DNA of 64,000 nucleotides, from assembly GCF_004379255.2 (NCBI RefSeq), contig NC_056035.1, forward strand, positions 21,390,502-21,454,501, read 5' to 3'. Shown here piece after piece: positions 21,866 to 33,473 of the stretch (position 1 is its first letter; every line of letters starts with the position of its first letter). The position numbers and the translations under genes are program-made. The DNA is from Salvia splendens (Eukaryota; Streptophyta; Magnoliopsida; Lamiales; Lamiaceae). The notes under the pieces are model-generated. The model was given only the letters and a program-made list of their open reading frames with translations, ran no database searches and was not told the origin of the DNA.

Positions 21866-23594
21866 CAATATAAATATAGTTTCAATTTTTTATCATTTAA
21901 AACTTGATTAATATATCATCAATATGTGAAGCATAGTGATGTCTATTTTGGGAAGGTATAAATATAATGTTTGGTAAGTAATAAATGTGTCTATGTAAAG
22001 CATTAATGAAAATTTTCTTTTCCAGTACTCGCCTAACCCTACATGTCTATTTATAACCCATATTTGCAAGTATCAATCTGATAGCATTAGCATAATTGAA
22101 GCAAATTAGTGTACCTAATACAAGCATTATAGAAAATGATAAATACAAGCATTGCAATTTGTGACAAAATTTTATATCAATTAAACAAACAGATGTATAG
22201 AGGTGTGATCAATTGCTAACTGATCTCTTAATTGCTAGCTACAACTAATTTAAGACCATGGGATTTTTAGATATCTAATGGACTACAAATTGCCATGTGT
22301 AATTTCTTTTTTTTTTAAAACTTTTTTATATTAAAAAGAAAATAACAACTATCAAATTTAGGGTTTAGGAACTCAATGTCAATATAGTGTAAAAAATATA
22401 TAAACAAGAAGACATATAAATGTCAACACAATTTCATATTAACATTGTACAAGCATTGTATTGATATATTATGTCCATTATATTGACATTAAACTGGTTT
22501 ACGAAATCTATGACCATTTACGAAAGTTTCATCAAATTTTGTCATCGAAACATATGCATATAGGATCTCGTTGGAATCCTTATAAATTTATCTTTAATTT
22601 GATATATGTTGTACAAAAATGCAATGCATGATTTCCATTTAATTGTAGTCAGATTCACGTGTGCTACTAATTAAGCGATATGTTTACTTTATTTCATCAT
22701 CTATTTTACTCTCTCTTATCTCTCCCATTTTATTCATTTTTCCTATATATTCAACATGATTTCTTAATCTCCGAGTCCAAAAATTTGACATCAACTTTCT
22801 TGGGAGGGAGAGAGTAAATTATCCAATTACACTATTGATTGACCATCATATTTAATATAATTAAAGTATATAATAATGGAGCTTTTAAAACATCCTTATA
22901 ATATATAAATAGTTTTATATCAAATAAATATTTAGTAACGCAAACAATTAAATAAAAAATAAGTATTTCAAAAAAAAATATATATAAACATCAAAAATTA
23001 ATCTTAATTAATAAGTAAAAATATCACAATAATATAAGTAATGCTGAATGGAAAAAATAGTGTCTTGGACAACTCACTGACTAATTTTATTACCATGAAT
23101 ATACTCTGGACATAATGGGTCGTCACATTCAAGATCCTTATTCATTTTATAACATGTTTGCAAATTTATAAATTTTTCCTAATGGCTGATTTTGGCCAAT
23201 GACTATATTCATTAACATGCACTATTTAGGGGTAAGCCAAATGATTTTCAATCATTCATTGGGTATTTTTTGTAATTTCAATTTTCGTAAATTTCTTATT
23301 TTTATTCTTAATTCTTTCTTATTACATCATTTTTTTCTTGTTATGCTTTCTTCTTATTTGGTTTTACAGTGATAAAATATTGGACAAAAAAAATTGAAGT
23401 ACTCCAAAATAGGATCAAAGAAAAACATCTATAATGCTTTTATTATAATCTCACTTGTCACATCAAAGTAAAACTTATTAGTTCAAATCACACTTAGGGT
23501 TATACTGCATTCTAGTATATTATTTTTTCGTATTAGAATTACAATCTCACAAGTAACACGAGTTATTCCACAAACTACACATGGTAAAAACATT
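21866..23594. other. AT-rich intergenic DNA
   Basis: No gene, RNA or clear element. There are A/T runs, short ATATT-rich direct repeats, and one CTCCC-type fragment around 22,680-22,815 that may be a decayed MITE. Confidence 0.5.
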
Positions 23595-24902
23595 TTAAAT
23601 GACCGTAGGGTTAAAATGAGCATATTTTCGAATATGATCATTTTTCTCAAACCCTGCAACATATTTTTTATTAAGAATCGCCCACGCTTCTATTCCTCCG
23701 GATTTCGAATCCAATAAGTTGAACAAATTACCTCCAACCAAAGTTTCAAATTCAGAATATTGTGGAATGCAGCCTGATATCCACACAGGTTTTCCCCACC
23801 CAAAATCAACCTCGGAAAGACCAATACCTGCCCAACTGGTGAAAGCAAGCCAAGTAGCTTCTTGAGGCATCTCATTCCTAAATGTCTCCAAAATTTCATA
23901 CACGCCATCATCGCTCCCCAATCGTCTCACAAACTCACCATCTATTTTTGCTATCCCTTTTTTCACCTCCCTTACCAACTCCGCCAACTCCTTTTGTGCA
24001 GGGTTGCTCCACAAGCCCACGGCTTGCCACACTAAATTACCAAAACTATCATCTGCAAATGGTGGCGTCGACCTTCTCCGAAGGTTGACCGCTTGAGTCA
24101 TTACCACAGGTTTCACATCCTTCTCGGCAGCCACCGCCTCCAAGAAGCATTTCAATATCACAGCCGTCACCACATTCACTCGTGACACAGTGGAGCTAGA
24201 GCTAGAGCTAGAGCTACTCATTTGGGCCTTGAGAATGGATAAGGCAGAAGCATCGAAAACGTACCTTCTCACAACAAACTTCCCGGCGCTAAATAATTTG
24301 TAAAAATAGCTGAAAGGTAATAAGTTGTTAGGTATTGAGGGATTCTGTGGAAAGGAAGATTGGGCTACACGATTCAAGGGAGCAAACCCTAATCCTTGTG
24401 CATTGGCAGCCCAACATTGGAAAAATGTCGAGACTGAAACTATGTCTGCAATTAAGTGATGAAACTTGATACATATGGCTATGCTGCCGCAGTCGAAACA
24501 GTTCAACTGAATCAGCATAACACTATCACCCGGAACCGGATTCTTCTCATCACCTGGAAATAACTTGTTAATCAATTCAACATCAGGGTTTTGTAGAAAA
24601 TCGCTCAATCGGGCCTTCACTTTGGCGACAGAGAATGGAAGGCCTTGGTCGTTGCAATCTGCAGAGAGAGCATCTCTGATAATTCCGGCAAAGGGATAGA
24701 AGGAGACCAAAGATCGAGAAAGTGACTCTTTCAGATGTTGTATTATGTCACTCCTGTCGTTGCCCAAGTAGTATAAAACTACGGGAATGTATATAGCATC
24801 CATAATCCGATCTAGCAATGAAATATTGTAAACTCTAAGGTGGGGAGGTGTTGGTGAAGAGGGTTTTATTTTCTCCATTGAAATAATATTGCTAATTTCC
24901 AT
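23595..24902 (-). CDS. BAHD acyl-CoA-dependent acyltransferase
   Basis: BAHD enzymes move an acyl group from acyl-CoA to an alcohol or amine of a specialised metabolite, usually in the cytosol. One uninterrupted 435-residue frame, the normal family length. The catalytic HXXXD motif is H149-LIA-D153 (KFHHLIADIVS), near the middle as expected; the structural DFGWG motif is residues 366-370 (EVDFGWGKPVW). Both are intact. The N-terminus (KIKPSSPTPPHLRVYNISLLD) and SFYPFAGIIRD are typical of the vinorine synthase-like BAHD clade, which includes many acetyltransferases; acceptor and acyl donor cannot be told from sequence. A nine-Ser run (229-237), encoded by GAGCTA-type repeats, sits in a crossover-loop region. 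No intron. A plausible TATA box lies about 60 bp upstream. No biosynthetic partner is adjacent. Confidence 0.93.
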   Translation of the reverse strand: MEISNIISMEKIKPSSPTPPHLRVYNISLLDRIMDAIYIPVVLYYLGNDRSDIIQHLKESLSRSLVSFYPFAGIIRDALSADCNDQGLPFSVAKVKARLSDFLQNPDVELINKLFPGDEKNPVPGDSVMLIQLNCFDCGSIAICIKFHHLIADIVSVSTFFQCWAANAQGLGFAPLNRVAQSSFPQNPSIPNNLLPFSYFYKLFSAGKFVVRRYVFDASALSILKAQMSSSSSSSSSTVSRVNVVTAVILKCFLEAVAAEKDVKPVVMTQAVNLRRRSTPPFADDSFGNLVWQAVGLWSNPAQKELAELVREVKKGIAKIDGEFVRRLGSDDGVYEILETFRNEMPQEATWLAFTSWAGIGLSEVDFGWGKPVWISGCIPQYSEFETLVGGNLFNLLDSKSGGIEAWAILNKKYVAGFEKNDHIRKYAHFNPTVI

Positions 24903-24960
24903 TCTGATTTTTTTTCTGTTTTTTGTTTTTGTTACTGATCAGCTTGATTTTTTATTCCCC

Positions 24961-24968
24961 TTTTATAG
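24961..24968 (-). promoter_or_regulatory. TATA box of the BAHD gene
   Basis: On the minus strand CTATAAAAGG lies about 60 bp before the start codon at 24902, giving a short leader of A/C-rich sequence. Confidence 0.65.
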
Positions 24969-24974
24969 ACTAAC

Positions 24975-25440
24975 TTTTGAAGCTCTAAGAATAGAGAAAC
25001 CAAATTTTTTTGATACCATCAACTGACTTTTTTTATTTCATATGAGCTATTAAATATAAGTTTGGGCTATGTATTTTTTTTATTTCATATGAGCTGTTGA
25101 ATATAAGTTTGGACTATGTATTTTTTATTTTATATAAGCTATTGAATATAAGTTTGGGCTATATATATATATATTTTTTCATTTGAGCTATTGAATCTAT
25201 AAGTTTTGAAGCTCTAAGAATAGAGAAACCCAAATTTTGTGATATCATTAACTGACTTTTTTTATTTCATATGAGCTATTAAATATAAGTTTGGGCTATG
25301 TATTTTTTTTTATTTCATATGAGCTGTTGAATATAAGTTTGGACTATGTATTTTTTATTTTATATAAGCTATTGAATATAAGTTTGGGCTATATATATAT
25401 ATTTTTTTCATATGAGCTATTGAATATAAGTTTGGGCTAT
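24975..25440 (-). repeat. Tandem duplication (229 bp x 2) in the BAHD promoter
   Basis: A unit beginning TTTTGAAGCTCTAAGAATAG occurs at 24975 and at 25204, an exact 229-bp offset, and is conserved nearly to 25440. Within each unit a roughly 55-bp block (TTTCATATGAGCTATTAAAT, then ATAAGTTTGGGCTATGTATT) is itself repeated three to four times. The duplication starts about 70 bp upstream of the start codon, so it lies in the proximal promoter. Confidence 0.85.
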
Positions 25441-26091
25441 ATAAGTACAGATTGGCCTCATATAAGCTGTTCATTATTGCATAAAAGAATAGGGTAATTT
25501 AATAGGCATGTTAATATTGCACATTTTTATAGACTATTGAAGACAAGTTAATGTGCCTATATATTGTGAATAGGTATAGGATTTATGATAAAAAAAAAAT
25601 AAAATGGATCGTGATATAATCATAAGGTTTAAATTTGACATAAGTTAAAATGGATAGTGATATAATGATAAAGTTTAATTTTGACATAAGTTAAAATTTT
25701 GTTATGTTATCTTAATTTATTATCCCTATACATCAAGTTATTTATAACTTATTCCATTATTAAAATACTAATAATAATGTGGGTTTTACTATCCACTAAC
25801 ACTACTTTAACTATCTATCTCTTCATCTCTCTTACTTTACCAATTTATCGTAATTCCATGTCATATCATATGCCAGTTTTTATGGGACGGAGTGAGTAAT
25901 ATTTACTAAAATATGTTCTAATATCACATTTATAAATTAATATGGAATCAAACTATAATATGTGTAATAAATATGACAAAGTAGATAAAGCAAGAGAGAG
26001 AAAGATGAGAGAAAGTAAGACAGATAAAGAAAAAGTGAATAAAGGAATTCATAAAACAATCATGAAGACGGAATTATGTCATTAAGGCCAT
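25441..26091. other. AT-rich intergenic DNA
   Basis: No gene recognised. A MITE-like remnant ends TTTATGGGACGGAGTGAGTA near 25,895. Confidence 0.5.
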
Positions 26092-27197
26092 GTTTGGTTG
26101 TCAGGATCCTGTCCGGGAAGCAATCTGATGCTTTAATTTTTAAATTTTTGTGTTTGTTTTGAGTTTTAACCAAACCGTGAAAGTAATCAGAATCCTGAAA
26201 ATAAGGAAAAATAGAATAACTTTTCAAGATTCTGAATCCTAGCTTTTCTTAGATATTCTTTTTCCTAGTTTTAGGATTCTTACATACTCCTTTAGGTATT
26301 TAATAGAGTGGAGTATAATCTTATACAAGTGCTATTATCATTAATATTATTATTATTATTATTATTAAATAAATATTTTAAAATTTTGAATCACACTCTA
26401 CTTAATTTCATTGTAATAAATATCTATAATTACATTATAATTATAATAATAACAATTATATTATTATTATAGTTTTTATAATTGTTATTATAATTATTAT
26501 CTTATGAAATAATTACAGTATAATTATTTAAATTATCTATCATATAATAAATAATGGAGTAATATTAATAATAATAAAATATAATTACTATTTTTTTACT
26601 ATCAAAAAGTCTTTAATGAAAATTTGAAATTTAAAATTTTATTCAGTTAAAATTTCAATAAATAATTATAATTATAATTATATATTTATTTATGATTAAA
26701 ATAATATAAACTAATAAATTAAGAAAATCTTAGTTAAATTATTTGAATTTATCATTATAATAATAAATAAAATAATATTATTATAATTATTTTTTAAGTA
26801 ATACTCTTTCCGTCCCACTCTAAGTGTCACATTTTCCATTCTGTGATGTCTCACTCTAAATGATACGTTTTTAAATATAGAAACATCACTCTCTATTTTT
26901 TCCTTCTCTCTTACTTTATTATCTCTATTTTACTCACAAAACAATACTACATAAAATCTCGTGCCAAATTAGAAATGCACCACTTAGAGTGAGACAGAGG
27001 GAGTAATTTATTAAAAGAATCTTAATATAACACTATTAAATTTTTTTATTACTAAATCAAACACGAAATTTAAAATCATGATATTTTTCCAAACACATGA
27101 AAGTAAAGTTTATTAGGATCATATTCAAATGACTTATTTCCTAAGAATAATTTTCCTTGCCAACTTTACTTTCCCAACAACCAAACATCGCCTCATA
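26092..27197. mobile_element. TIR element with GGCCATGTTTGGTTG ends, carrying a nested MITE
   Basis: Left end AGGCCATGTTTGGTTGTCAG; right end CAACAACCAAACATCGCCT, an imperfect inverted repeat. About 1.1 kb, very AT-rich inside (ATT/TAA runs at 26,340-26,790), no transposase. Superfamily uncertain because no convincing target duplication is seen. Homologous to the fragment at 21654. Confidence 0.65.
26814..27003. mobile_element. Stowaway-type MITE nested in the TIR element
   Basis: CTCTTTCCGTCCCACTCTAA at the left; right end TTAGAGTGAGACAGAGGGAG; TA on both flanks. About 190 bp. Confidence 0.85.
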
Positions 27198-28261
27198 GTA
27201 TTCTTATCTTTATTCTATTTATTTTACTTGGTATTTTTTGTTAATCGCTATTTCATTTGGAACCATCATTCCATTCCCTATGGGCTATGAGAGTAACTAT
27301 TCCTTCCATTTAGCTAAGAAATAATCATTCCATTCTATTTTATTCTACTTTCTTTGATTTTAAATTTTAATAAATATTCAGAATGAGAGAAGGTGATATA
27401 AAGAAAAAAGGTTAATTGGGTCCTTGAGACTGAAAGGGGGCAAAATAAGAAAGAAAATGCGAAAAAATATCTCTAAGTGAATTAAATTTAGTCCAAATAC
27501 CTCAAGTGCAATTCATTTTCACGAAGTACCTAAATATGCATCTTATATAGTCTAGATACTATTTTTGTACTCCTCCGTCTACTATTAGGAGTCCCGGTTT
27601 ACTATTTTAGTCCGTCCGCCATTAGAAGTTTCGGTTAACTTTTACTATAAATGGTAGGTAAACTTCACTTTCCACTAACTCATTCCACTCGCATTCTATT
27701 ATAAAATTAATATATAAAAATAGGCCTTATATTCCACTATCTCATTTTACCTATTTTCCTTTATATTTATTAAAATCCGCGTTAACTCTGAAAAATGATC
27801 AATTCTGCATATCTCACTACAGGTCTGACACTTATTAGATTATTATTATTACCCAATCTAAGATTAGCAGTGCGTTAATCACACCTAGCTCGTCCTTAAA
27901 ACGTAAGCATGTTTCAATCTAATCACATTCCAAAATGTAAGCATATTTCAATCTAATCTCATTCCAATCATCAGTATCACTATAAAAATTACTCCCTCCG
28001 CTCCCTCATTAATTGACGCAAATTTCTTTTTTCTTCGATCCCCAATTAGTTGACACCTTTAAATTTTACTCGCTCCGTATTAAAAAAAACAGAAACTTTT
28101 GAAACGACACGGTTTTAATGCACAATTGGTAAAGTAAGTGAGAAAAATTGGTAAAGTAAGAGAGATGAAAATAAAAATTAAAATAAGAGAGAGGAAGAAA
28201 AAAAGTAGTGAAAGTAGAGTTAGTGGATTATGAGGTCCATGTCCTTAAGGTGCATTAGTTA
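27198..28261. other. Intergenic DNA with MITE fragments
   Basis: No gene. CTCC(C)-type MITE starts occur near 27,570, 27,992 and 28,068, with partner ends not clearly seen. The block ends where Tekay pol begins abruptly, so it marks the truncation point of that element. Confidence 0.5.
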
Positions 28262-28282
28262 AGGAATAAATATATCACTTCG

Positions 28283-28384
28283 GTGAAAGTACTATGGGAA
28301 CACCACGGGCAGGAAGAGGCCACGTGGGAGTTGGAAGATAAGATGAAGGAGCGTTACCCGAGCTATTCGAGTAAAGCTGTGTAA
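28283..28384 (+). pseudogene. Chromovirus integrase C-terminus (chromodomain end)
   Basis: Thirty-three codons plus stop: VKVLWEHHGQEEATWELEDK, then MKERYP. VLW...EEATWE is the C-terminal part of the integrase chromodomain of Tekay/Del gypsy elements, which directs integration to heterochromatin marks. The remainder of pol is absent. Confidence 0.82.
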
Positions 28385-28419
28385 ATTTCAGGACGAAATT
28401 TCTTTTAAGGAGGGTGGAA

Positions 28420-31400
28420 TGTGACGCCCCAGAATTTCGATCATTTCTTTTGAGATGAATCGGATTTATTAGCATAATTAATTTCCTTCAGAAGAGGTGT
28501 GATCGTAGAATCCTCGTTGTATTTTCAACTTTGGGGTAATCTAAGTATTTTCGTTGGAAAGAAAATAAAGTGCAAGAAAATTATTATTTTCAAGGATAAA
28601 AGTAAATGAGATACTTTTATTAGATAAATGTGGTTACACCTCGAGGAAATAGAAATTCAAAATATGGATATACAAATAGTACATGCTTACATAAGAAGAT
28701 TCCCTACAAACATTACACTCTAGTCTACTCTTAAAAGCGGCTACACTTAAGACAAAGAATATAACAAAGCTACATTCAACAAGTACAAGGCTAGGACTTG
28801 GCTTTTAGCCACTTTGAGAAACAACCGATAAAGATGGCATGTGCAAAATCTCTCTCCTTCCTTCTCGAAAACTTCAGCCGCCACACTCCAAATTTTTGAC
28901 AGCCGTGATCTCTGCAAAGTAACGCAAAGAGGGATTAGAGAATCTTCATACAAAAATCTAAGGATTGGGAACTTTATCAAAAAAGCAAGTATAGCCAAGC
29001 AACATGACATCATCGGATCTCTCAAAGAGGGAATGGAGACAATTAGTATATGAATGTGAGCTCTTTTGGAAGCACCAAAAGGATGAATAAGTAGGATCCA
29101 TGAGACCAGCCAAGGGGGCTGGACAGCTCATAAGTTACACCAAAAAGGTATGATGAGCATTTCACAAAGCTCAAAAGGGAGCAAGCTGGCAGCAAAAAAT
29201 AGGAGACTTTGTCTCCAAGATTTCAGGCATAATGCCAAAGGGGAAGGCCTATTTAAACAGCTCATCGTCCCCTCCTTCCTCCCCACTTTTGAGCACCCAA
29301 AATTTCCCTCAACTTAAGGAATTGCAGCAGGGAGCAGAGAGGGGAGCGAGGAGAGGAGTTGGCAGCAAGAAAAACAACAAGGATTCACCAACGGAGAGGT
29401 AATCCCCTCAGCACCCCACTACTCCTTACATCATATAGAACAAAGACCATGAAAAAATAGAACTTGGAGAAAACATGAAGATAGCATCACTTAGAACATC
29501 ACAGGCATCTCAAGAACATAGAGCTATAAGGTTGCCACAATACTATAGCATAGCTACTGCCAAAACCACAAACAAGTAGTAGCATTCTCTTGTAAACAAC
29601 ATAATCTTTCCCAACAACACTAAGGTGGAACTAAAAATCCACAAACAATAACAACGAATGAAAGGGAAAGGGGAGAGAGGGACTTAGCTTTAGAGAAAGA
29701 AGCCGTCCGGCGACAAGCGAGCGCCGACGCGACGGAGGCGGCACAGGCAACGGCTCTGCTCGCCGAAGCTGGTGGCGTGGGTGCGACGGCGGACCTCGGA
29801 GTTTCCACGCGCGAGCCGAAGAGAGTAGGCGCAGCGCTAGGAGCTCCCCGACACTTGTTCGGCGGCGGCGCTGCGATATCCGGAGGAAGAGTCTCGGCGG
29901 AGAAAAATAGAGAAGGAGACGGAGAGAGAGAGGTGAAGCCTTCTCTGTCGGAGACTTCGTCGGGCGAGTGGACTCGACGGAGAGAGGGGCGGAGGTGCTG
30001 CTGTTAAGATTTCCCCGATTTTCAGAATTGGGATTTAAGAGATAAATTGGTGAAATGGAGGAAAGGAGAGAGAGATAGCCGGCGAGCTCCGACAACACGG
30101 AGAGGTGTCGTTGTCGCCGGAGGAGCCGTGAGAGTGAGGGAGAGTAGGCGCTGCTCGCCTCTTCAATTAGGGATTGGAATTGGAGAAGGAAGTGAAATGG
30201 GGGAAAGTCACGTGTGGGGGAAGGAGTATATTGGGTCCTTATTCATTTTATTTGTGCCAAAGAAATTGGTCCAAGGAAATTATTTTAGTTTGGGGCCATT
30301 TTAATTTGTTGGACCTTAGTATTTTAAAAATGGAATGAGGTGGATTCAAAGGAGTTATTAAGGAAAAAGTGGACCGATTACTTTATGGACTACACTAATC
30401 ATATGTTGGAATGTGGGCCAAGAATTTAATTAGTATGGACCAAGGTTTTAATCGTTGGGCCGAGATTTATTTTGTAGAGCTTGGAACTGAATATGTTGGA
30501 ATTAATTTAAGAATTGAGTTGGAGCTTGATTAATTAATTCCCGGATAAAGTATTAAATTTCCGAAGATGGAAAATATTGAGTTGGAGCTCAATTAATTAA
30601 TTTTCCCGAATAATTTATTCTAAGGAAGGAAAGTATTAAAGTTGGAGACGCGATGGGCCGACCGGCGTCGCCCCGCGACGCCATGGGTGGCCTTAAGAAA
30701 ATCCGAAGAAAATGATTTTAAAAAAATGGATTTTCCAAGAATCCATATTTTATTTAATAAGTAACCAAGTAATTATTTTCGAGAGAGTAGAATTTCTCAG
30801 GAGTTAGTAAAGTGGATAATTAAATTCTGCAGAGCAGTGAAGTCTGAGGTAGGATTAAGAAAAATCATATATGCCGAGACTAAGATATACATGCTATCCT
30901 TTAGGATGCATGCATTCTTTTCTCAGGAAAAATAGTTCAAGTACTAATTAGCGTGCTACGCTATTTATTTTCAAAGGATAAATTATTCAAGGGCAAGTGA
31001 GGCCAGACGAGAGTTGTTATTTGGAGATAAGCGTATCAGGTGGGCTTTCTTTTAATATCCAGTACATTAGTGCGGATATAAATCAAATACTTGTGAAATT
31101 ATGAAGTATCATCTTTTCTCAAAATGAAGCTGTGATTATTTTCAAGTTGTTGTCATGCCATAAAATGTTTGTTTTTTAGGCCTATCTGTTGGGCTATATG
31201 CCGAGGGTTTTGGCGACGCCAAAGCTATGTAACGAATTCGGTTCCCAATAGGACCGCAAATCCTATTCGGAATATTGTGTACAAGGGCCGTGAGCCATCC
31301 AAGAGGGTTGGCCGGCTATGGTGTCCGTGAAGGTGGCCACCTTCTCGGTACACAACTTACAGATATGGTATGAGTATTGAGGAACTTAGACTGATCAGTC

Positions 31401-31920
31401 GGACTTTTAAGATCACAAAAGAATTTAGTAGCTCGGGCCTTTTTAAGAAAACCCCCGTGTGTTACTATTGATGGATGACAACTATATAATGTATGTTTTG
31501 CTTTTCGGAACGTGTCCACTGAGTACTCCTGTACTCAACCCTGCCTAAATGTGCAGGTTGAACGTCAAGAGGAAGGAGTATTGATCGGAGTCGATGTTAT
31601 TAATTAATCAAGTTGATCTTTCGACGATTTGTGTCTTCATACACGAAGTCGTTTAGTAAGGACTTATTTCGCAGTACTTTTGTTAAGTGAGAATTTCAAA
31701 GTCTCACCATCAAACTCTGATTTAGTTGATGAGATGATTATTCTATTTCTGAGACCATGTAATTGAATACTTAGCTTCTATTTTATGGTATCATCAATCG
31801 ATTTGGCCTTTTCGGCACGTTCCTTGAGTCCTACCCCTTTTCTTTCTCCGTTTCTTTAATCCCTCTTATTAGTAGCGAATTACACGCTTTCGCTATCCTT
31901 AGCAAAATGCGGTCGTGACA
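28420..31920 (+). repeat. Tekay/Del LTR (3501 bp)
   Basis: Begins TGTGACGCCCCAGAATTTCG right after the polypurine tract and ends CGGTCGTGACA. Long LTRs are normal for this lineage. A GC-rich portion (29,690-30,180) carries several arginine/serine-rich ORFs on both strands that resemble no protein; they are not called. Blocks at 31,200-31,560 are shared with the LTRs at 4868-8606 and 44396-54623. Compared with the first of those (about 2.97 kb without its insertion) this copy has roughly 0.5 kb extra, possibly within 28,620-29,400. Confidence 0.85.
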
Positions 31921-33252
31921 CTTAAATAGAAAGATTCTAAAGTTTCTACTTTTAAGGAACAGTCCAAAATGGAAATAGTTGCTATTTTTAAAAAACGGAG
32001 GAAGTACTACTTTTAGTAATAGGGCTCACATTCCACTGACTCATTCCACTTACATTTTATTATAAAATTGATATATATAAAAGTAGGAATCATATCCCAC
32101 TAGCTTTTGCCACCCACTTTCCACTACATTTCATAAAACTCGTGTCAAATTAACTAATGTCAATTAATGGGGGACAGGTGGAGTATTTCGACAATCAAAA
32201 CATCAACATCATTTTTAATTTCAAATATTTGATATACTGGTAAAATTGAGTCACTCGCTCCCTTAAATGAGACGAATGAAGTAATGTACTCACATGTTTT
32301 TAGGTAGTGGTGTTCAGTGGTTAAATGTAGAGAGTATAAAGTAGAAGTGCTGAGAAAATAGGAGAAAGGATAAAGCGAGAGAGAGAGAGAGAGAGAGAGA
32401 TAAAGTGTTGCTTTTTTGCCATAAAAGAAAATGTGTCACGTATAATAGGATGACTAAAAGGAATACTCCTCACTCATAGTGGGACCGAGGGAGTATAAAA
32501 TTGGACTCACTATCTGCTACACTCTTCGTTTAAATGAAGATGGTCCATTTCCTGGATGACACGTAATTTTAAAAATATTATTTTGTGTGTTTAATGAAGG
32601 TAGAATAAAGTATGGGATAAAATGAAATAGAGAGAATAATATTTTTATTTTTAAAAATGATTCTACTTTGTTGGGATGGACCAAAAAGGAAAATAGATAT
32701 TCTTGATTGTGACAAAGAGATGGAGTAGTTTTTTTCCACCACTTTTATTCTTACAAATTCGTATTGGATCGGATTAAGATGATACATAATGAAAGGAGCA
32801 AGTACTCCATCTGTCCGATTAAAGTATCAATTGAGTTTGGTCGGCCTCTAATAAACACTAATAAAAAATGTGAGTTGATAAAAATAATGGAACATAAATC
32901 CTACTTTTATATAATCATTTTATAATAAAACATGAGTCACTACTATTCATGGATAAGGAAGGTATTATTTTATTTCCTCAAGTAGGAAAAACAATACTAT
33001 TTAATTAATATTAAAAATAATCACTATTGGAGTATGACGCGAGTTGTACTAAAAATAATTGAAATATTATGGATATGAAATCAATCTCATTTAAAAGTTA
33101 GCGTTAGTAATAAAAATATAAATATATTATAGATGTGAAAAAAAATATATGAAATTTTATAATATAGGACTAATTATCATTAATAAAAACTGTTTATTTT
33201 ATTGACTGGTTAAAATGACAAAAGATTATCTCTGTTTTTAGACTGACAAGAG
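31921..33252. other. Intergenic DNA with MITEs and a GA microsatellite
   Basis: No gene. A Stowaway-like MITE spans about 32254-32493 (CTCGCTCCCTTAAATGAGAC ... TAGTGGGACCGAGGGAG) and contains a (GA)12 run at 32377-32400. Another MITE-like end, GGGGGACAGGTGGAG, lies at 32,168-32,182. Confidence 0.55.
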
Positions 33253-33473
33253 TAGGGTGGCAAAATGGGTAGCGGGTGATGGGTAATTTTCATCTTGACC
33301 CGCTATCCTTCAGGTATCGGGTATTCGCTACCCGACGATAATGGGAAACGGGGTGTGATCGGGTAGTGTGTTTTAGAGTTTTGCTGGTAGCAGGTATACC
33401 CACTACCCGCGCGGATATACCCGGATAATACCCTATACTATTATTAGTATTAGTCATATACCATCTTTTAATA

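Larger units (their letters stand above)
28262..31920 (+). mobile_element. Tekay/Del-type chromovirus, 3' end only
   Basis: Contains the last codons of pol (chromodomain), a polypurine tract (AAGGAGGGTGGAA, 28407-28419) and a complete 3' LTR (28420-31920). All upstream parts (gag, protease, reverse transcriptase, most of integrase) are missing, so the element is 5'-truncated. Confidence 0.85.

Noticed and set aside
29620..30304. Arg/Ser-rich ORFs in a GC-rich stretch
   Set aside because: They lie in the Tekay LTR and overlap in several frames without homology; the related LTR at 46456-46869 shows similar open frames that do not keep the same protein.
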